Below, one piece after another: positions 7,211 to 10,840 of a stretch of DNA of 10,840 bases; positions within the stretch are counted from its first letter, which is position 1, and every line of letters begins with the position of its first letter. A model generated the notes under the pieces. It was not told where the DNA came from. It was given only the letters and a program-made list of their open reading frames with translations, and ran no database searches. The DNA comes from Actinomycetes bacterium (GTDB lineage: Bacteria; Actinomycetota; Actinomycetes; Actinomycetales; Cellulomonadaceae). Both the position numbers and the translations under genes were made by a program. The stretch lies in the NCBI GenBank assembly GCA_023425905.1, contig JAFABT010000241.1, positions 1 to 10,840 of the forward strand. The letters are read 5' to 3'.

Positions 7211-7321
7211 AGCCGAGCCGCGCGATACCGAGCGTGGAGACCGTCGACAAGGTACGACGACGCCGTCGGCCTGCTCGTCTCCGCGCGTCGCGACCATGAG
7301 GTCTGCGGTCCTGCCGGCCCG

Positions 7322-7333
7322 AATTGATCAATT
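7322..7333. promoter_or_regulatory. AT-rich palindrome AATTGATCAATT, putative operator
   Basis: This perfect 12-bp palindrome has only two G/C bases and stands in sequence that is otherwise about 70% GC. It lies 118 bases before the secreted-protein ATG. Nothing coding explains it. Its form suits a small dimeric repressor or activator site controlling the operon; no regulator gene is in the window. Confidence 0.45.
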
Positions 7334-7341
7334 GGCACGCT

Positions 7342-7369
7342 ATGACCCACGACCCGCCCCTGATCTAGT
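7342..7369 (+). promoter_or_regulatory. Weak candidate promoter for the secreted-protein operon
   Basis: ATGACC (7342-7347) and TCTAGT (7364-7369) are separated by 16 bases and each match four of six consensus positions. Transcription would begin near 7376, just before the hairpin at 7379-7410, and the AT-rich palindrome would lie immediately upstream of the -35. This is a guess from position and partial matches; the -10 lacks the conserved A at position 2. Confidence 0.2.
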
Positions 7370-7378
7370 AGCGTCCTG

Positions 7379-7410
7379 CCCTGGGGCATCGAGCTCCCGC
7401 TCGCCCAGGG
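7379..7410 (+). other. Nested hairpin in the leader of the secreted-protein operon
   Basis: CCCTGGG (7379-7385) pairs with CCCAGGG (7404-7410). Inside, CGAGC (7390-7394) pairs with GCTCG (7399-7403) around the loop TCCC. Together this makes 12 bp with one 4-base bulge (GCAT) on the 5' side. No T-run follows, so a plain terminator is unlikely. It sits 41 bases before the start codon and its 3' arm overlaps the first GGGAGAG repeat. A role in transcript stability or translation control is possible. Confidence 0.5.
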
Positions 7411-7458
7411 AGAGTGCATTCCCCGGGAGAGTTCAACCTAAGGGAGAGCTCATGGCAA
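7408..7458 (+). repeat. Three 17-base units each starting GGGAGAG
   Basis: GGGAGAG occurs at 7408-7414, 7425-7431 and 7442-7448, exactly 17 bases apart each time. Beyond the seven identical bases, CA at unit positions 10-11 is also shared by all three. The third copy serves as the ribosome binding site of the secreted-protein gene (GGGAG, 5 bases, ATG). The first two are not followed by an in-frame start at normal spacing. Confidence 0.55.
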
Positions 7459-7811
7459 TCAGTAGGCGAGTAGTATCGATCGCTATCGCATCAACCCTGC
7501 TCGGGAGCGTTCCAGTCGCAGCCTATGCGGCTAGCGAGATCAAGTCGAGCATCACCGCGTCCAGCGCATGGACCTACAAGGCGCGTACGGGTGTCGCGGT
7601 GAAGGACACCGCTGGAGATGGGATGCGCGCAGACGCCGATTACCGTCGGGGGTCGACGACCGCGACCATCCAGACCGTGAGCGCGAAGGGCGGGAAGGAT
7701 GACGTCCAGTACACCGGCACGAGTTCCACGAAGGCCGTGATGATCAAGGCTTGCAGGCGGAACAACAATCCACTCCAGGGAAATGCCTGCGACAGTTGGA
7801 GGACCCTGTAG
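7452..7811 (+). CDS. Small secreted protein, bacteriocin-like candidate (119 aa)
   Basis: I do not recognise a family with confidence. A clear Sec signal peptide opens it: MAISRR is basic, residues ~7-22 are hydrophobic, and cleavage after AYA (residue 26) would leave a mature protein of about 93 residues. The mature part is polar and rich in Ser, Thr, Lys and Gly, with no further membrane segment, and should fold as short beta strands. Two cysteines, C101 and C113, enclose RRNNNPLQGNA and are followed by DSWRTL, suggesting a disulfide-closed C-terminal loop. ATG 7452 has GGGAG 5 bases upstream; the frame stays open further upstream without meaning. It is the first gene of an operon, three bases before an ABC ATPase and then an FtsX-type permease, the layout of lactococcin-972-type bacteriocin loci. 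GC is visibly lower than next door (about 62% in 7501-7560), and less typical codons suggest transfer or rapid change. Alternatives are a secreted signal or a substrate-binding partner of the transporter. Confidence 0.8.
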   Translation: MAISRRVVSIAIASTLLGSVPVAAYAASEIKSSITASSAWTYKARTGVAVKDTAGDGMRADADYRRGSTTATIQTVSAKGGKDDVQYTGTSSTKAVMIKACRRNNNPLQGNACDSWRTL

Positions 7812-7814
7812 GTC

Positions 7815-8540
7815 ATGCTGATTCGTGATCGCAGGAGACCGCGGGCGACCGGGGTGCGTGGAGACGACGACGGCGTCTCTGTCGAGGATCTCGGGTGTCG
7901 CTTCGGCGCACGGGTCCTCTATGAGGGCGTGACGTTCTCCGTCCGTCGGGGCGAATCCATGGCGATCACGGGCGAGACCGGGAGCGGGAAGAGCACCCTG
8001 CTCGCACTGCTCTCGGGGATGATGCGGCTGCGCCAGGGCGAGGCCCGGATCGAGGGCCTCGCCCTGCGCAGCGCGAGCGCCGCGCAGCTGGCTCGGATGC
8101 GCCTGTCGGCAGTCGGCATCGTCCACCAGCATGGCGAGCTCGTCCCGACGCTCACCGCTGTGGAAAACGTCATGGTGCCGATGCTCCTTGCGCGGCAGCG
8201 CTCGTGGGACGAGGCGAGGCGTCGCGCTGTCGCTCTGTGCGAGAGGTTCGGCGTGGAGTCGCTCACCATCCCGGCCGAGTCCTTGTCGGGGGGTGAGCGG
8301 CAGCGCGTCGCACTCGCACGTGCACTCGCGAACGAGCCCGCGGTACTTCTCGCTGATGAGCCGACAGCGTCGCTCGACACGTCGACCCGAGACCTTGTGG
8401 CGCAGGAGATCTTCGGCCTCGCGCACTCGGGCGAATGTGCAGTTCTCGTCGTCACGCATGACCCCGCCGTGGCGTCCTGGGCCGGCACGACGGCGCACCT
8501 TGCCGACGGTGGCGTGAGAGTGATGCGCGGGAATGCGTGA
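7815..8540 (+). CDS. ABC transporter ATP-binding protein, LolD/MacB-like
   Basis: A cytosolic ATPase of 241 residues that drives the permease encoded next. In order it has Walker A GETGSGKST (~53-61), Q-loop Gln ~105 in HQHGELVPTLTAVENVMVP, signature LSGGERQRVALARAL (~157-171), Walker B VLLADEPTASLD (~177-188), and the switch His ~215 in VVTHDP. All catalytic residues are present. The Q-loop wording and T-A-V-E-N-V are typical of the MacB/LolD/FtsE class that pairs with FtsX-type permeases and works by mechanical push rather than a classical transport path. The first ~20 residues are a basic extension before the ATPase fold. ATG 7815 lies three bases after the previous stop; GGAGG at 7798-7802 is 12 bases away, slightly long. 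Its last eight bases overlap the permease gene, indicating coupled translation. Confidence 0.93.
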   Translation: MLIRDRRRPRATGVRGDDDGVSVEDLGCRFGARVLYEGVTFSVRRGESMAITGETGSGKSTLLALLSGMMRLRQGEARIEGLALRSASAAQLARMRLSAVGIVHQHGELVPTLTAVENVMVPMLLARQRSWDEARRRAVALCERFGVESLTIPAESLSGGERQRVALARALANEPAVLLADEPTASLDTSTRDLVAQEIFGLAHSGECAVLVVTHDPAVASWAGTTAHLADGGVRVMRGNA

Positions 8541-10734
8541 CCTCATCCGGGAGGCGGTCCTGGGTGGCCGCGCAGAAGGACGACTGTGGCGATGTGCGGT
8601 CGCGGTCGTCGTGGGGTTCTCGTCGCTGGTCGTCGGGCTCTACCCGATAGCCGACGCCGTGTACGACGCGCGCCTTGCGCGGGATGCCGCGCGCACCCCG
8701 CTCGCGTGGGAGGACGATTCGCCGCCCCTGTCGCCCGGCGCTGACGACCCGCGGCCCTGGTTCAACCTCACCTTTGCCATGTCAGCGACGGACTCGATCC
8801 ACGTCCTGTCCTTCGCGCCGCCGACCGCCGATGCCGCGCCGCCCCCGCCGGGACTTCCCCGCTGGCCCGGGCCCGGAGAGGTCTTCGCGACGAGGGCGGT
8901 CCTCGACCTTCCGCAAGGACCGGAGTTTGCACGCGCATACGGGACGGTGGTCGGCGTCGTCGATCCGGCGACGCTTGCCGATCCAGGTGACCGCCTGCTC
9001 TACGTCGGCCTCGACCGGGCGCGGCTGCACCCGCCGGGGTTCTGGTTCCCCGTGCACGGGTTCGGCGCACCGGTGAGCGAGAGTGGCGACGTCGGCTTCC
9101 TCGGGGGATCCCTCACCCAGGCGCCACGCGAGTCGTTGTGGCTGGGCCTCACTCTCTTCGGTCTCGCGCCAGGTCTGCTGCTCACCGGGGTCGTCCTGCG
9201 CTTGGGCGGCGACCGACGGGACAGGGCCGTCCTCGTCCTGAGAGCGCTGGGGGCGGGGCGTTCGGCAATCGCGCGGGCTGTCGTAAGGATGCTCGTTGGC
9301 CCTGTGCTCCTCGGGTCCATGGTGGGATACCTGGTCGTCCTGGCGGCGAGCACACGCGAGTGGACGATGCCTCTCGTCTCGTACACGTTCGCCGCGGCGG
9401 ACATCCGGGCAGGGCTCCCAGCAGCAGGCCAGGCCGTCGCGACCTTCGCGGCGTTGGTGCTGGTGGCCGGAGTGCTTCTCCACCTTCCTCGACGACGCCC
9501 GACGACCGGGCCGAACATCGTCGTGCACGACGCGCGGCCCCGCACGCGCATCCTCTGGGTCGCGCTCGGAGCGATCGTCGTCGCGAACTGGGCGCACGTC
9601 GCGTTTCACGAGTCGAGCCCTCTCATTGCGCTCTACGTCCGCCTGGTGTGCGCGGCGCTCGTCGTCGGGCTGCTCGCACCCGCCGCCGCGCCGCTCGTCG
9701 CCTGGCTGGCTCGCGCGGTGGTCGCTGTCGCGCGACTGACCGGGAGCGCAGGGGCGCTGGTCGCAGGCCGTGATCTTGCGCGACACAGCCGGGCGGCCGT
9801 TCGGGTGAGCACGGTGGCCAGCATGCTCATCGTCCTCGGCTTTCAGGCTCAGACGCTGATCGCCGAGGGCGATCTCCAGGTGCGCGAGGCCGGGCGGTCC
9901 TACACCGCCAACGATGGCCGGGTCCTCCAGATCGAGGCGGTGGCCACAGCGGACACGGCGTGGGTGACGGCCATTCTCGCCGCCAACGAGGCTGACTTCG
10001 GCGTCCTCGTCCTGGGACCGCGAGGTGACGACATCATCCTCGCAGGGCACTGCCACGACCTCACCACCGCCCTCACGGCGTGCCCCGCTCGTGAGGGCGG
10101 GACGGTGGCGGACCTGAGTCTCATTCGCCCGGAGCTTGGGCTCTACGGCGTCGCCGGTGACACGCGCGTCGTCACGCTGGACGGGGCCGAGCCCGGGCTC
10201 GGGGCTCCGCAGCAGGGCGACACGATTCTCTTCGTGACGCGGGACGGGACGCCGGTCGACGCCCCCGGGGTGATCGCGCGCCTGGCGCAGGAGGTGCACC
10301 CCGTGCCCGTGGTCGCTGCAGTGGGCCAGAGCTCGGTCGTCGGAGCGGTTGAGGGCGCGGAGCCCACGGAGTGGATCACTGTCGGGATGCTCTTCGCGAC
10401 GGTGCTGGCGCTGAGCACGGCACTGTTCGCACTGCTGCTTGAACTCGTCCGTTCCGAGGTGCGCGTGCGGTCCTACTTCACCTGGGCACGTCGGCGCGAC
10501 GTCGTCGCATTCGCTGCGTGGAGCGTCGGTGCGCCCACCCTGCTCGCCGTCGTGCTGGGGATCACGGCGGGTGTCGGCCTCATCGCGTCTGCCGCGCAGG
10601 ACCCGGCGAGCTTCACGACCGTCTCAGCGGCGGGCGTCGGGTCGATCGCGTTGGCGGGCCTCGCGGCGTCCGTGGCCGGGACGGCGGTTGCGGCGGTGGT
10701 CACGGGGCGGATGCACGCACGACGGGCGCGTTAA
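8533..10734 (+). CDS. FtsX-type ABC permease with two extracytoplasmic domains (733 aa)
   Basis: Membrane partner of the ATPase encoded upstream. I count about ten helices: ~21-40, 201-222, 252-271, 299-318, 339-357, 365-399, 422-443, 614-637, 657-683 and 700-723. Two large outside domains lie at ~41-200 (Pro-rich near 97-115) and ~444-613. This is the duplicated MacB/FtsX plan: helix, outside domain, three helices, then a central pair, then the same again. RAVLVLRALGAGRSAIARAV (~231-250) is the hallmark cytoplasmic coupling segment; its second-half counterpart (~638-656, RSEVRVRSYFTWARRR) lacks the ALGA core. The second outside domain has two cysteines (C507, C517), possibly a disulfide. The start ATG overlaps the ATPase stop by eight bases. 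Size and position match the membrane protein of lactococcin-972-type loci, proposed there to give immunity, but sequence membership is unproven. Export or removal of the upstream secreted protein, or resistance to an envelope-active compound, are the main options. Confidence 0.88.
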   Translation: MRDLIREAVLGGRAEGRLWRCAVAVVVGFSSLVVGLYPIADAVYDARLARDAARTPLAWEDDSPPLSPGADDPRPWFNLTFAMSATDSIHVLSFAPPTADAAPPPPGLPRWPGPGEVFATRAVLDLPQGPEFARAYGTVVGVVDPATLADPGDRLLYVGLDRARLHPPGFWFPVHGFGAPVSESGDVGFLGGSLTQAPRESLWLGLTLFGLAPGLLLTGVVLRLGGDRRDRAVLVLRALGAGRSAIARAVVRMLVGPVLLGSMVGYLVVLAASTREWTMPLVSYTFAAADIRAGLPAAGQAVATFAALVLVAGVLLHLPRRRPTTGPNIVVHDARPRTRILWVALGAIVVANWAHVAFHESSPLIALYVRLVCAALVVGLLAPAAAPLVAWLARAVVAVARLTGSAGALVAGRDLARHSRAAVRVSTVASMLIVLGFQAQTLIAEGDLQVREAGRSYTANDGRVLQIEAVATADTAWVTAILAANEADFGVLVLGPRGDDIILAGHCHDLTTALTACPAREGGTVADLSLIRPELGLYGVAGDTRVVTLDGAEPGLGAPQQGDTILFVTRDGTPVDAPGVIARLAQEVHPVPVVAAVGQSSVVGAVEGAEPTEWITVGMLFATVLALSTALFALLLELVRSEVRVRSYFTWARRRDVVAFAAWSVGAPTLLAVVLGITAGVGLIASAAQDPASFTTVSAAGVGSIALAGLAASVAGTAVAAVVTGRMHARRAR

Positions 10735-10756
10735 GGCGCCCGGGACGTCCGGTCAG

Positions 10757-10770
10757 GTGCCGGGCGGCAC
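10757..10770. terminator. Short GC hairpin between convergent genes
   Basis: GTGCC (10757-10761) and GGCAC (10766-10770) form a 5-bp stem around GGGC, between the permease stop (10734) and the stop of the minus-strand gene (10777). The position suits a bidirectional terminator. The stem is short and lacks a T-tract, so support is weak. Confidence 0.25.
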
Positions 10771-10776
10771 GCCCGC

Positions 10777-10840
10777 TCAGTCCTCGCCGAGCGCCCAGCG
10801 CATCGGTGCGAGCTTCGCCTCGGACTCGGCGAGCTCGGCC
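10777..10840 (-). CDS. C-terminal end of an unidentified minus-strand protein (partial)
   Basis: Only the last 20 codons and a TGA stop are visible, ending in ELAESEAKLAPMRWALGED. Every codon but one ends in G or C, as expected for a real gene in this genome, and the acidic, helix-prone tail is protein-like. The gene continues past the window's right edge and converges on the permease. I do not recognise the family from this tail. Confidence 0.5.
   Translation of the reverse strand, partial: AELAESEAKLAPMRWALGED

Larger units (their letters stand above)
7140..7451. other. Intergenic control region between the malic enzyme gene and the secreted-protein operon
   Basis: This is 312 bases with no convincing gene. 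The malic-enzyme side (7140-7300) is very GC-rich and holds a consensus -35-like hexamer on the minus strand. From about 7320 the base composition falls. The sequence then carries an AT-rich palindrome (7322-7333), a nested hairpin (7379-7410) and a degenerate 17-base tandem repeat (7408-7458) that runs into the start codon at 7452. The region must hold divergent promoters for both neighbours. Confidence 0.7.

Noticed and set aside
7207..7419. A 70-codon minus-strand frame in the 7140-7451 intergenic region
   Set aside because: There is no ribosome site, the composition is ordinary, no family features are visible, and it runs through the hairpin and palindrome that are better explained as control elements.
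7414..7473. A 19-codon GTG-initiated leader peptide upstream of the secreted protein
   Set aside because: The GTG overlaps the end of a GGGAGAG motif, so it has no ribosome site at normal spacing, and the peptide has no codon run that suggests attenuation.
7452..7811. A firm call of the secreted protein as lactococcin 972
   Set aside because: Operon layout and a few residues resemble that group, but the typical Trp/Tyr/His-rich N-terminal part of the mature bacteriocin is not visible. It is kept as a hypothesis only.
1..10840. CRISPR arrays, tRNA or rRNA genes, insertion sequences, attachment sites
   Set aside because: I saw no regularly spaced long direct repeats, no tRNA-like cloverleaf or CCA end, no transposase or integrase motifs, and no terminal inverted repeat pairs on reading both strands.

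Overview
The window is very GC-rich, with near-saturated G/C at third codon positions, a GTG start and mostly purine-rich ribosome binding sites. This points to a high-GC actinobacterium. The protein style (malic enzyme, OFA-type transporter with a small partner, FtsX-type permease) fits Micrococcales such as the Cellulomonas group, but that rank is an inference and no rRNA or marker gene is present.

The left two thirds (1-7139) reads as ordinary carbon metabolism. A truncated MFS transporter (1-716, +) converges on acetyl-CoA synthetase acs (725-2713, -), and a short hairpin holding both stop codons lies between them. A 250-bp divergent control region (2714-2963) carries a repeated CCTWGGTC element and separates acs from an OFA-family MFS carrier (2964-4364, +). 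The carrier is followed immediately by a 48-residue one-helix protein (4366-4512), most likely its small subunit, and then by an old yellow enzyme of the YqjM type (4562-5689, +). That gene converges on an NAD-type malic enzyme with an N-terminal ACT-like domain (5700-7139, -). Acs, a monocarboxylate-type carrier and malic enzyme together suggest acetate or small organic acid use: uptake, activation to acetyl-CoA, and malate-to-pyruvate conversion for gluconeogenesis or NAD(P)H supply.

The right third (7140-10734) differs in character. After a 312-bp non-coding stretch of lower GC, with an AT-rich palindrome, a strong nested hairpin and three GGGAGAG motifs spaced exactly 17 bases apart, comes a tight three-gene operon. 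It encodes a small secreted protein with a signal peptide and a C-terminal cysteine pair (7452-7811), an ABC ATPase (7815-8540), and a 733-residue FtsX-type permease with two large extracytoplasmic domains (8533-10734). This gene order and size pattern recalls lactococcin-972-type operons (Sec-secreted bacteriocin plus immunity/export ABC transporter). The secreted protein is not a clear member of that family, so the cassette is the best candidate here for an undescribed secreted-effector or self-protection system.

The last 64 bases hold the C-terminal codons of an unidentified minus-strand gene converging on the permease. No tRNA, rRNA, CRISPR array or insertion sequence was seen.
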